Source: Acrasis kona (Eukaryota > Heterolobosea > Eutetramitea > Acrasida > Acrasidae). From it: a stretch of DNA of 64,000 bases. The stretch spans positions 124,001 through 188,000 of the forward strand of contig JAOPGA020000167.1 of the NCBI GenBank assembly GCA_026419775.2, in the 5' to 3' direction. The position numbers and the translations under genes were made by a program. How positions within the stretch are numbered: the stretch's first letter is position 1; each line of letters starts with the position of its first letter. The notes under the pieces were generated by a model. That model was not told where the DNA came from. It saw only the letters and a list, made by a program, of their open reading frames with translations, and did not search any database. Shown here in pieces: positions 18,401 through 27,927 of the stretch.

Positions 18401-20095
18401 AGACGCGTGCAAGGAAAGACCTTCTTACAAAAGGTGTTGTTCGACAAGATTATCAGCGCCGTGTTGAACGAGAAGGATTTGAATTTGGAATTGAACGCCA
18501 TCAAGATTTACAAGGAGAACATTTCCAAGACCGAAGTAGAAACCGGCGTAAAGAGCGGCGTTAACTTTAAGGACATTACCTATCAAAAGGCCATGCAGGA
18601 CGATTACGTATCGCGCGTGGTCAACGAGAGAGTGGACAAGTTGACTCAAATCTGTCAATCCATTTTGGACGGAATCATCGATAACGTTGGAGAATTACCG
18701 TACGGTCTACGTTGGGTGTGCAAACAGCTCAATCAAATGTTGGCCAGTAAATACCCACAGTCATCAGAAATCGAGAGAGCGAGCATCATTGGTTACATTG
18801 CCTACTATCGTTTCATGAATCCTCCCATTTGTGCACCCGATGCGTTCACGTTGACCAAGAAGAAGATTTCCATCAACATGAGAAACAACTTGGTCGTGAT
18901 TTCCAAGGTGCTGACCAACTTGACCAACAACGTGTTGTTCGACAACAAGATCGAGGAGCAAATGACCGTGATGAACGAATGGTTGAAGAAGAATCAATCC
19001 GTATACATTGAACATTTCATCAGGAAATTGATCAACGTGGAAGATGCGGAGGAGGTGTTGGGCGTTCACAAGTACATGGAATTAACTCAAAAGAAGGCGC
19101 CGAGCATCACCATCACTTGGAACGAAATCTTCAGCACTCATCAATTGTTATTAAAGTATTTGCACAAATTGGCGCCCAACCAAAACGATCCCTTGAGAGG
19201 ATTGTTGTTGAGCATGGGAGAGACTGCACCAGAGGAGGTAGCCCTCGACAAGAACGAAGACTTATCTCTGCAACTGATCAACGCAGATATGAAGGACGTG
19301 CATGAATCCGATCATTCGTCGCCAGAGCAACTGTACGATGAAACGAAGGAGAACTTTAGGCTCTTGTTGAGGAGCTTACCGCCTGATCAATTGGGAGAGA
19401 ACGTGGTGGATACCATCAGCAATGCTAAAAAGTACAGCGCCGAACAAAACTCTGGAAACTCTCCGGTGGAGATTCGTAACGTGTTGGCGAAGCGCGTGGT
19501 CGACATCGAAGCTGCCCTACCGAAATTGGTTGAATTCGGACTGTTGGAGAAGGGTAATAATTACAGGAGAATATTGGTGGACATTACCAAGGAAATTCAG
19601 AACCGTAAAATCGTTCGTGCCAAGCAACAAAAGGAATTGGAGAGGTTGAAGGAGAGTTTGAAGAGCTTGCAAGACCACAGTAAATTCTTGCAAGAAAAGA
19701 TTACCGACTTGAACGTGTACATTCAACAAAGCGTCCAGAAGCATTTCGACGATGGTGCCAGCAACAGTAGAAGAAAGACTTCAAAGAGCAAGGGAAGCGA
19801 ACAAACCTACAAGTTCAGCTACAAGCAGTTGCACGAGAAGCACAAGGTGATTGAAGATTTGAGTGGCGTCAAGGGTCAACAAAACAAGTTGAAGTTTGTA
19901 ATCAAGATGACCGAACCTGGTAAGTTTGATGTGGAGGCCAAATTGGTGAACGTTACCGTGAGCACGATTCAGTTGGATTTGGCTGATTTGTTGGACAAGC
20001 AGAGCAAGATGCAACAAAGCATCAAATTTGACGAGGTCACGTTGAATGTGAACATGACCATTCACATCTTGAACAGATTGTTTGTGGAAGTTTAA
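15482..20095 (+). CDS. CH-filamin-RasGAP (IQGAP-like) protein
   Basis: 1537 residues in a single exon. Order of domains: calponin-homology domain of IQGAP type (about 25-132, FVQGLRDGVYLCRLANVFAP); acidic linker; five filamin-type Ig repeats (about 205-770), each with the pattern AG...F.I.A.D.....GG.....G.Y...Y.....G.Y.....NG; coiled-coil (about 780-870); RasGAP-related GRD domain (about 890-1150, with YGLRWVCKQLNQML and YYRFMNPPICAPDAF); and the IQGAP-specific RGC C-terminal domain (QLHEKHKVIEDL...FDVEAKLVNV). IQ motifs and a WW domain are absent. At the arginine-finger position (FLEGNPILPRM) there is Glu, where GTPase-activating RasGAPs have Arg and IQGAP1 has Thr, so it probably binds Rho-family GTPases without GAP activity. 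Expected to cross-link actin at the cortex. Confidence 0.93.
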   Translation: MSKPKKDIDVSIMERRAYDFLLRQQEAREWMEEMIQEPLKISSTADFVQGLRDGVYLCRLANVFAPGVVGKIYEQKTNSVLEFMSVNNIQNFLKALGKVEFRRLFWFEVTDLWEMKNVYKVVHCIHMLARYLTENFNTIKIRRLKAFNFSQEEINKTKKLIQDLNEMEMAIPDDSNQTAGANDDTASDPSTETDPLSEPDAFDDLADPDKCIITGDGSKSAVAGIKSTFSIKARDVDGNDIKQGGEKFTVVLFHSEKEGTKVIADVVDKNNGIYEVSYTPEIFGEYSMEVKLIDEENKENDSDEPEVFLLKGCPMKVTVDSNPESDPSKATFDGMGISSAVAGVESSFQINTFDAYGNQGKGGEKVTALLRREGVADIDASCLDHSNGIYTASYVCPSAGEYELHAFLNGKPLGHHRKVTVKDAGVSTPANCEINFDDKYLNQKAGTKTEFQIQAKDKHGNFRSSGGEKFNVTLTDQNGIEVEANVIDTNDGKYGVDFTLFHSGDYAMKVALNGTSFVEKNITVTDTGLTSAEHCVVIEGKEQVKSLKAGRPQTFVIEARDEFGNKRTAGSDQFTLQITNKTTLNDVPDNKYTVVDNGNGTYTASFSAEDAGEYALQVLLKTAAKKDPASTDASDPMSALKGFLTQFKYENINGFPTDVNVADSGETDPSKTLFEGDGLRLANSNQLATFNVICRDAFQNKRTAGGDQVEVTLINDRRKVNLSAEVTDHQDGTYEVQYIPNVSGDYRIQVKINGVIVETPEGMSTLFVEPPAAKALSDQDLENIHGHDLLSSLINSVISEKDDDSLMNEIQQVRADLIRQIRDNGSLEKDVKDLERRIQLLINNRLKMEDLLTQRGWNWRKRAPTKEGVTSPNATNANQSTERLDKYGKLFYLLQTDPQYLSNCLYLVPQEKVEKFLETVILTLFGYAFSPREEYLILNLFKSTLALEISKTKKLSGFLEGNPILPRMVMTYGRRVQGKTFLQKVLFDKIISAVLNEKDLNLELNAIKIYKENISKTEVETGVKSGVNFKDITYQKAMQDDYVSRVVNERVDKLTQICQSILDGIIDNVGELPYGLRWVCKQLNQMLASKYPQSSEIERASIIGYIAYYRFMNPPICAPDAFTLTKKKISINMRNNLVVISKVLTNLTNNVLFDNKIEEQMTVMNEWLKKNQSVYIEHFIRKLINVEDAEEVLGVHKYMELTQKKAPSITITWNEIFSTHQLLLKYLHKLAPNQNDPLRGLLLSMGETAPEEVALDKNEDLSLQLINADMKDVHESDHSSPEQLYDETKENFRLLLRSLPPDQLGENVVDTISNAKKYSAEQNSGNSPVEIRNVLAKRVVDIEAALPKLVEFGLLEKGNNYRRILVDITKEIQNRKIVRAKQQKELERLKESLKSLQDHSKFLQEKITDLNVYIQQSVQKHFDDGASNSRRKTSKSKGSEQTYKFSYKQLHEKHKVIEDLSGVKGQQNKLKFVIKMTEPGKFDVEAKLVNVTVSTIQLDLADLLDKQSKMQQSIKFDEVTLNVNMTIHILNRLFVEV

Positions 20096-20130
20096 TAAAA
20101 AATGATTTTTGTCCGTTAAACAATGAGTCT

Positions 20131-21381
20131 TTAATCAGAAATGTGTTGTCTTTCCAGTGCAGGGAATGCATTTTTCTTTCCCAATACTGCTGTTTGTTTT
20201 GCGTGTGACAAGTATCCCTTAATGTAGCCCTTGTAGATTAGGACGCTCATCATGCATTCCACTTCGTCAACGTCCATATCGTAACCAAGATGATCCAAAC
20301 AAATCTTCAAGTTTTTTAATGGCAACCTGCTGGGATCCTTGTGTAGTGCGGCGCTGTCAAAGTTAGTCAACACGTCACATTGTGTCACTTACATGTTTTT
20401 GAATAAATTACGAAATACTACAATCTTTGCCTTGTCAAGAATGAGATATATACCTTTGCGTATGAAAAGCATTTGGTGTTTGTCTAAACTTTCTTGGAAT
20501 AACTTCAGATTACCAACCCGATATCCTTTTACCAAATCAGAAAACTCGTCCATTCCGTACCTTGTGAGTAGAGATTGTTTTGGGGTGCAGCCGATCACTA
20601 GGTTGACGCAAATCAAGTACCTTAAAGTCATTCTCTTATTATTTTCGGCGCCAGGATGACAATGTGTGAATGCGTATTGAAGACGTTCGCGTGCTTTGAC
20701 AAAATCTGATTCGTACATGGCAAACCTACCGGCGTAGTATTTGTATGTGACCTTCTCTGCCGTACTGAAACCTTCGAATGGTGGAAGCTGTGTGCTGGAT
20801 TCTACGGGTTGGATCACATTTTTACACATTCTCAAAGTATTCAGCTTAAAGTATATACGTAGTAGGTTGTTTATAATGTCTAGTAATACCCACTTGCGCG
20901 ACTCTTTTAGTTCTGACTTCTCCGGTATAACCTTTCTAAAAACCTCCATGAATTGTCTGGCCGCGATACCAAGTGGACCTTCAGTTGAGGAAGATTGTTC
21001 ATCGTCGTCAACATTGGTGCTTCTGGCTCCCTGAACTTTGTTTGCGCTCTCTGCGAACAATCTAACATATTTCGAGTATATCTTTATGACGGGAATTGTC
21101 CACACTGCTCCTTTTACAAATGATTTATCGACGAAGATTTTGAAGGATTCAGATAGTTTCTCAAATGCGCTGGTGTGTTGTTGATTTTTCGAATGCACGA
21201 GGGCCTCCACAAAGTATTTTATAAATTCTCTATGATCACCATCAACACTGTTCAAGTCACATGTGGGAGACTTGATACAAGACATATTCCTAAACTCTTG
21301 CTCCAAATGTGAGGATACACCTGGGCCATTTTGGCTGACAAGTAGCGCGTTCAGTGTGCTGATGTATGTTTTCTGGTTCAT
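20131..21381 (-). CDS. PCID2: PCI domain protein PCID2 (Thp1-like)
   Basis: Exons 21381-20393 and 20353-20131 with a 39-nt intron (GTAAGT, CTAAC branch site, GACAG) give 403 residues, close to the 399 of human PCID2. The C-terminal PCI domain is clear: YKYYAGRFAMYESDFVKARE, LRYLICVNLVIGCTPKQSLL, VKGYRVGNLKLFQESLDKH, FIRKGIYLILDKAKIVVFRN, then after the intron LHKDPSRLPLKNL and MMSVLIYKGYIKGYLSH. PCID2/Thp1 is the nuclear scaffold of the TREX-2 mRNA export complex with GANP/Sac3. The ATG at 21381 is preferred over 21402 by homology. Its stop is 35 bp from that of the IQGAP-filamin gene (tail to tail), and a tiny plus-strand reading frame starts 54 bp upstream of it. Confidence 0.92.
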
Positions 21382-21435
21382 TTTAATGCTTTTGTAAGGC
21401 AAAAAACAAATGAAGAACCCACAGCGTGTTCATTG

Positions 21436-21612
21436 ATGAAGAGAACAAACAGCAATGAGGGCGACACTGTTCGTACCAAGAAATTAAAGATTGATGGGAG
21501 AAGTTTGGTTTTTGAAGATATACTTTTTCACATCGCTTCTATTACGAATCATAACGAATTATTCGTGCTGCTTTTACAGCATAGCACTATTGTCACCCTA
21601 CGGAAACTATAG
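21436..21612 (+). CDS. Mini reading frame, F-box-like
   Basis: 58 codons from ATG at 21436 to TAG at 21610-21612, followed by AATAAA at about 21636. The start, MKRTNSNEGDTVRTKKLK, is basic and hydrophilic, and the remainder (LVFEDILFHIASITNHNELF) resembles the first helices of an F-box (LPDDVLFHIFSFL). It may be a truncated relic of an F-box gene or a real micro-protein sharing a two-way promoter with PCID2. Support is composition and the polyadenylation signal only. Confidence 0.35.
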   Translation: MKRTNSNEGDTVRTKKLKIDGRSLVFEDILFHIASITNHNELFVLLLQHSTIVTLRKL

Positions 21613-22613
21613 ATTAAAAACAGTTATCACTACCAATAAAAAATGCTCAAGATAATCAAATGAAGGTGATGAAAACAATCAATTAATTTTTCAGCTGATT
21701 CAAACTTGAGAAAATGCTATAATCAATTAAGAAAGGCTCGTTATATAATATAATGAACACAGTGATTATGTATATGAATGCTAGCACTATACAAGCATCC
21801 CTGTCATCTTAATAAGGATAATTGGCACTTTTATATATTTGTTTATAACATTCATTAAATCATAATTTAATTAGATTAGGAAGGTGTGGGTGAAAATAGA
21901 ATATCAAAAGCAATTACAAGCGGAAACCTAATATGAGTTTATACCAAAGGATGTCTGTCGTGGTAAGAACAGCACGTACCTTGAGCAAACCAAGTCACTT
22001 AATCCAGACACCCTTGCGTGTGTTCCTCAGCATCACAGCGCTGGACTGGTTGCTATCCAACCCTTATCTGTGCCAGGCTGTCTTGCCGCTATAGTCCTCT
22101 AATAGGCATAAGACTTAGACATGCATTGACATCTCGTACTTGTTCCTAACAGTCCTTGTTATCTCTAGCTAGCTGTTAACAAGATAGTTTGATGAAACGC
22201 CTGCCACTACACAGAAGTCAAGCGATTTGCTCGTCAGCACTCAGAGTTTTCTTAATAATAAACCGGTTGATTCAAAGTTTTTGTTGAAGTGCATGGGCAC
22301 ACGTGACAATGTAAATCATGAATAGAAAAATAAACATATATTTATAAAACAACTAGGTGTTAAAGTATCTACCAGATGGGGTAGTGCAACCATCTTTAGC
22401 AGATCATCTTATATCGTGTCATGTTTTTCAGTACTGGAACCTCTTTCTACTTTCCGTTGACCAAGAAAAATATGTATAGTCTTAATTTTAAGTCATTTTT
22501 TGATTTTATTGATAATTAGCAGTAGTAATGTACAAGAATCACAAACAAAACGTACTATTAACAGTCCACTAGTATGGACAAACAAATAGTTGCGTTCACA
22601 TCGTTCGGTTTAT
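21613..22613. other. 1-kb gene-poor region with hairpin-rich GC island
   Basis: Most of the stretch is AT-rich and featureless. From about 21880 to 22270 base composition rises and several hairpins appear: CTTG/CAAG at 21980-21994, ACAC/GTGT at 22008-22021, GGTT/AACC at 22048-22062, the palindrome CAGCGCTG at 22036-22043, and a 7-bp stem CTTGTTA/TAACAAG at 22155-22183. A 53-codon plus-strand frame (21933-22094, starting MSLYQRMSVVVRTARTLSK) overlaps the island. I could not match it to SRP, RNase P, snRNA or U3 consensus motifs. It may be an unrecognised structured RNA or a small gene. Confidence 0.35.
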
Positions 22614-23030
22614 TTAATTGGATATTGACGTTGGAACTGTTGAAACAGGAGTATTTGTAGTGTCTTCATTGGCAATTTGTATTGGTGTGGTGGGCAGTAC
22701 TGTAAAGGGAGATACAGTTGGTGCATCCGTAGTCATACTAGGTAGTGTTTGAGATTGTTCCTTAGCCTTACACATCTCATCAACTCTAAAGTAAGCATCT
22801 CTACATGACTGGTTACATGTGTCTTTCCCCTCAATTCTTCTTGTAAGGAAACAGTTCTTCTTGTCTTTGATTCTTTTGAACACTTCCTTTGATGTACTTT
22901 CTAGGTGTGCCGAAATATAGTGACGCACAGTGCTTTCATCGACACTCAAAAAATTCTTCTTACTTTCGCAAAGCACGAAAAAACACAGAAAGAATAAAAG
23001 AGCGTACACAAGAGTGCTGTTGCTTTTCAT
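22614..23030 (-). CDS. Small secreted cysteine-containing protein
   Basis: 138 residues from the ATG at 23030 (a start at 23051 would add seven residues before the signal peptide). The signal peptide is MKSNSTLVYALLFFLCFFVLC. The mature part has a helical core with four cysteines (NCFLTRR...DTCNQSCRDAYFRVDEMC), likely forming two disulfides, followed by a Thr/Ser/Pro-rich tail (about 45 residues) typical of O-glycosylated stalks. No C-terminal membrane segment. No family recognised; probably secreted. Confidence 0.6.
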   Translation of the reverse strand: MKSNSTLVYALLFFLCFFVLCESKKNFLSVDESTVRHYISAHLESTSKEVFKRIKDKKNCFLTRRIEGKDTCNQSCRDAYFRVDEMCKAKEQSQTLPSMTTDAPTVSPFTVLPTTPIQIANEDTTNTPVSTVPTSISN

Positions 23031-23302
23031 CAAGTTCCCACTGTCACACATCAGATATTACAATACAAAAATTTGGACTCTTCCGGAAAGTTTGCTTCTA
23101 GTTTTAATTGCCTAAACTTTTATTCACTATTACCGGTAGTAGATTTAAAACCAATTAATTTCCACAATACTAGTAATTTATTGTGCTTGGATCTTGGTGT
23201 ACTTGGATTCTGATTGTATTGAAAGGAACAAATGCTAGCATCATTATTTTTAACGTAGTCATGTTATAATTTTCGTATAAATGAATGTTTTATTCTAAGA
23301 TT

Positions 23303-23536
23303 TTAATTTTGTTTCGTTAAAATAATGCCTGCCATTGTTACTCGTTTCTTCAATTTCAACATCGGAAGCCCTTTCTTTTTGCACGTATAATACTTTGTAT
23401 ATTGTTTCTCAATCGAAAGAATGTCAGATGTGAAAACAGACGACAATAACTTAAATGTTGAAACTGTCCGCATAATAGAAATCAAAATATCGAGAGGTGG
23501 TTGAGATATAATCAAATAGGCCATCCTTTCATTCAA
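23303..23536 (-). CDS. Short F-box-like reading frame, doubtful
   Basis: 77 codons. The segment AYLIISQPPLDILISIMRTV looks like a degenerate F-box opening, and the rest is Lys-rich (YTCKKKGLPMLKLKKR). There is no partner domain. It may be a decayed F-box family member like the mini frame at 21436, or a chance open frame in AT-rich DNA. The flanks 23052-23302 and 23537-23827 hold nothing else I can support. Confidence 0.25.
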   Translation of the reverse strand: MNERMAYLIISQPPLDILISIMRTVSTFKLLSSVFTSDILSIEKQYTKYYTCKKKGLPMLKLKKRVTMAGIILTKQN

Positions 23537-23827
23537 CCTAACTGTCCTTACTGTATGATAAATATATTGTTCGATATGTTAATTTGTATGGTAGCTTTAT
23601 GTTGTATGTTTTACATAATCATATCCTCCTCGACAGGTACTTTTTCTTTCCATATCTTACTCTATTGAAAGAGCTTCAGTATCACAATCTCTTTCCGTAA
23701 CTGCGGCTTCTCTTATTAATAAAATTGTAAAAGTTAGAAAATCGGCCGGATATTTCCAGGAGAATAGTTTACTTGAGAAACTGCGGATGGGTATTTGCGG
23801 CATTCAATGGGTTAAACATAACGCAAC

Positions 23828-25860
23828 ATGAACACAAGCAACACTTCTGCGGAAAGAAGACTCAGGGTGGTAGGCACAATTTTCTTTTACGAAGTCGACT
23901 AAACCCTTACAAAGACATTTGGTCACCTGCAACTAACAGATACACAAACTTGTGATAGATTTGTTTTAAATAACACTCACGCGGAGAAAGACTCCACTAA
24001 GATTGCTTTAGAAGACTTCTTTGATGGCAAATACAAGCAAGTATGGGAAAATGCATCTGATCACATTACTAATCCATCAACCAGATTCGACAGAAGACAC
24101 GAGAAATTATCGAAAATAATGATTTCGAACACCTTGAAGACTTTGATACTTTGAGCATGGCTGAACAAAGAGCTATCAACTTGAAGTGGGGGAAAATATT
24201 TGGTGAAAATCTACCGTTTGACTTCAAACAGGGTTTGAGCACACACTATGGGATGTACTCTGAATTCGTCGCCATCGCAACGTACATCAATTTTAACGTT
24301 ATGGTCAAGTTCGCAGTCCAGTATTCATTGTTTGGTGGATGCGTTGTTAACATTGGAACTGATCGTCACCACCAAATTATTGACGGCATTCGCACCATGA
24401 AGGTTGGAGGATGGTAAAGTATAATTTTATCCATTATTTACTAAATTTTATCTAGTTTTGGAATGACTGAAAAATACCATGGTAGCAATGTGAGAGGCAT
24501 AGAAACTACAGCACATTATGACGCAGACACACAAGAGTTTATCATCAACACACCATCTAGAACTGCACATAAAACATGGATAGGAGGTGCCAGCGTCGCT
24601 GACTATTCATCTGTATTCGCACAACTATACATAAACAACGAGCACAAGGGTGTTCACTGCTTCCTAGTTCCCATGAAACAAAAAGGAGTCAGTCTAATGG
24701 TAAGTATATTTCACACGACCTTTTTCAATAACAACTAGGACTGTGGATACAAATTTGGATTGAATGGAATCGACAATATGAGTTTCAGTTTCGATCATGT
24801 GCGCATCCCTAGAGTCAACCTGCTCAACAAATTTAGCAACGTGGACGAAAGCGGAAATTATTCTAGTGTTATCGAAAACTCTGGTCGCCGCTTTGCAGCA
24901 ACCATAGGAGAGCTAGTCGGAGGCAGATTATCTCTCGCTAGTGCTTGTAATTCTGCGAGTAAAGTATGCTTAAGGATTGCATTTAATTACGCAACAACAA
25001 GGTTACAATTCGCACCAGCACCCAATCAACCAGAGGTACCCATCATGACCTACCCAACACATTCCAGAAGGTTGATGCCATTATTGGCAAGAACCGTCGC
25101 TAACACCAGTTATTTGGAACATTGCACAGAATTGTATGATAACAAGGAACATGACACCCAAGCATGCCATAGCGAAGTTTCTGTCCTCAAAGCCCTAGTC
25201 AGTTGGAACATGGTCAAGACTTTGGATATTTGCAGACAATGTTGTGGAGGGGCTGGATATAGGGCACCAAACAGAATTAGTGGTTACATCAGAGACACTC
25301 ACATTGCAGTTACTTTTGAAGGAGATAACACAGTGCTAGTTCAACAAACCGTCAAGTATCTGCTCGCTCAAATGCATCAAGAGCAAGACTTTTCGAAAGT
25401 GACTGTGAGTGATTTGAGTGTGGATAGTCTAATAAAAGTTTTGAAATGTCGTGAGATGATCTTGTTACAACAGTTACAATCGAATTTGAAGAATAAAAGA
25501 AACGAGGGTCAAGATGACTGGCACTCTTTTAATGATGAATTGAATTTAGTTTTGCGTGTCGGTTTGGCCCATGGCGAGAGAGTATTGCAGGAGCAGTTTG
25601 TTAAGAGAATTGAGAACATTAAGGACGAAAAGGCCAAATCCATTTTGAGACAATTTGCAGATTTAAACGGATTGTATTCTATTGTTGAGGATTTGGGCTT
25701 CTTTGTGACCAGAGACTTGATATCAAAAGGGTTGGCATTGACAACTGAAGATGACTTTGGTAAAAAGTGTAGAAAGTTGGCGCAGGTAGCTCAAGTTGTA
25801 GTGGACGCATTCAATATACCAGAAAAGTGCTTGCCTAAAGACGATTTGAGTGACTATTAA
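23828..25860 (+). CDS. ACOX: Peroxisomal acyl-CoA oxidase
   Basis: Five exons: 23828-23869, 23915-24040, 24094-24413, 24456-24699 and 24739-25860, with introns of 45, 53, 42 and 39 nt; 617 residues. Splicing exon 1 to exon 2 creates RLRVTFGHL, a textbook PTS2 peroxisomal targeting signal (R-L-x5-H-L), which strongly supports that junction. The body matches acyl-CoA oxidases: FGMTEKYHGSNVRGIETTA for FAD and substrate binding, the AHKTWIGGASVADYSSVFAQ region, the four-helix domain, and VTFEGDNTVLVQQTVKYL with the catalytic Glu. The enzyme starts peroxisomal beta-oxidation and makes hydrogen peroxide. There is no C-terminal PTS1 (ends DLSDY). A stop precedes the ATG in frame. Confidence 0.93.
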
Positions 25861-25961
25861 ACTACTTATTAAATATTTCAAACTTGTGATCTTTCGTGAG
25901 ATATTGATTACAGAGTTGTCCCAATCTAAAAATATCAAATTTGATTAGGTAAACTATAACA

Positions 25962-27883
25962 ATGGGCTTTATTCTAAGGGTGTCGATTGTTCTAGCTGTC
26001 GTTATTGCAGCTTTGGGCATCATATTCATAAGGCTGACCACAAAAGAAAATAGATTAACCCACAACATTACATCAATGCTGAGTTCAGAGGACTTTGACG
26101 TAAAAGCATCACAAACCAAGTTTGATTACATTATTGTTGGATCTGGAAGTGCAGGCTGTGTTCTTGCTAAACGTCTATCCGAGGACGAAAATATACAAGT
26201 GCTACTTTTGGAGGCAGGAGACGCAGATACAACCCTTGAAACTGCAATACCAGGTGCTTTTATGAAGGTGAATTAATCTTTTACTACCATTTTTAATTAT
26301 CAAAGATGTTCCACAATAAAGTAATTGATTGGGACTTTTGGACAGAAAAACAGGAAGGCGTCGATCAAATTCAAGAATATTGGCCAAGAGGTAAAATGCT
26401 TGGAGGTAGCAGCAGCATGAATGCAATGATGTATCAGGTATATTATTCAACACATACGACTAACACATTATTACAGAGAGGAAACGCAGCAGACTATGAT
26501 GAGTGGGCATCCATCGCCAATCCAGAATCAAAGATCAACCCAATCACCAATCAAGTGCACTGGTCATACGAGGACGCACTTTACTACTTCAAAAAGAGCG
26601 AAGCAAACAAACACAGCAGCGACATGATCCAAAAAGAATATCACGGTTTCGATGGAGAGCTCATCGTTTCCGACAATGATTGGGTGCAACCCATGACCAA
26701 AGATTTCATCATCGCATTCAGCAAGGCACTCGACCTACCCATCAACAATGATCCTAATGGATCCAATCAATTCGGAGTAGGAGCAACACAAACCAATACA
26801 CACAGAGGAAGAAGGTTCAGCGCAGCAGATGCCTTCCTATCGCCAGATGTCCTCAAGAGAAGTAACCTACATTTACGAACAAACGCTCATGTCACCAAAT
26901 TAATCTTTGACGACAAGGACTCAAAAAAGGTAACCGGTGTACATTATACCGACACCAAACACAAAATCAACAAGGTGGCAAGCGTCACCAAGGAGGTCAT
27001 ATTATCCGCGGGTGCCGTTCAAACTCCACAAATTCTAATGTTGAGCGGAATTGGTCCCAACGATCAATTAGATCCACATCACATTCAACAAAGAGTAAAT
27101 CTACCTGTAGGAAAGAATCTTCAAGATCACATTACGGTACCAATGATGGTCAACGTGACATCTCACATCATGTCATCTCTACATGCCGAAGATAACATTC
27201 AAAACTTGTTCAGGTGGTTAGTGTATGGACAAGGTGCATTCGCATCGAATGGTGCCGAATTAAATGGTTACTTTTTCACTCCAACTGCTCTCAAAAACAA
27301 CGAGAAAGTACCCGATGCACAAGTCATCGGCGTCCCTGCATTCTTCTTCAAACATGCCACCGAAAGAATGTTCTACACACAAGGCAAGGAGCGTTTCATG
27401 TACCAAGACGGCATGACTCTCGGTGCAACGCTCCTGAGACCCAAATCAACGGGAGGTTTTATTGGATTGAGAAGTGCATCTGCCATGGATGCTCCTGTCA
27501 TCGATCCAAAGTATCTAACTCACCCTGAGGATTTACAACGCTTGTGCGAACAGATTAGAATGTTTAGAAAAGTGATCAAACATGATCCTGTCAAAGACTA
27601 TATTATTGCAGAGATTGTACCTGGTGGTGATTTGGAGACCGATGAGGAAATGGCAGGTCCATTAAAACAACATTTACAGACGCTTTATCACCCAGTTGGC
27701 ACTGCAAAGATGACAGCTGATGGAGATTCCACTGGTGTTGTCGACAGTAGGTTAAGAGTATTTGGTGTGGATGGATTGAGGGTGGTCGATGCCTCCATCA
27801 TGCCCACCATTACTCATGGCAACACCAATGCACCCACTATCATGATTGCAGAGAAGGCTGCAGATATGATACTAGAAGATTAA
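25962..27883 (+). CDS. GMC oxidoreductase, choline dehydrogenase-like
   Basis: Exons 25962-26267, 26306-26437 and 26477-27883, with introns of 38 and 39 nt, give 614 residues. An N-terminal hydrophobic anchor ([17 protein letters not shown]) is followed by the FAD-binding motif [19 protein letters not shown], the GMC signature region [20 protein letters not shown] (completed by splicing) and [20 protein letters not shown]. The C-terminal catalytic His/Asn region is [10 protein letters not shown] and [20 protein letters not shown]. This family oxidises alcohols such as choline, glucose or long-chain alcohols; substrate is not evident here. The membrane anchor and its position next to acyl-CoA oxidase would suit fatty-alcohol or choline oxidation, but that is inference. 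Confidence 0.9.
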
Positions 27884-27927
27884 CAATAAAACTAAAATTT
27901 ATTCATTACATCATTCTCTTAAAAGAA

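Noticed and set aside
18000-18600. Separate gene on the plus strand inside the IQGAP-filamin gene
   Set aside because: The frame (starting 18049) is an out-of-frame shadow with Arg/Gln-rich composition and no features.
24041-24093. Frameshift in acyl-CoA oxidase near residue 57
   Set aside because: The apparent shift disappears if GTATGG...GACAG is removed as a 53-nt intron with a CTAAT branch site, giving KYKQKTREIIENND in frame.
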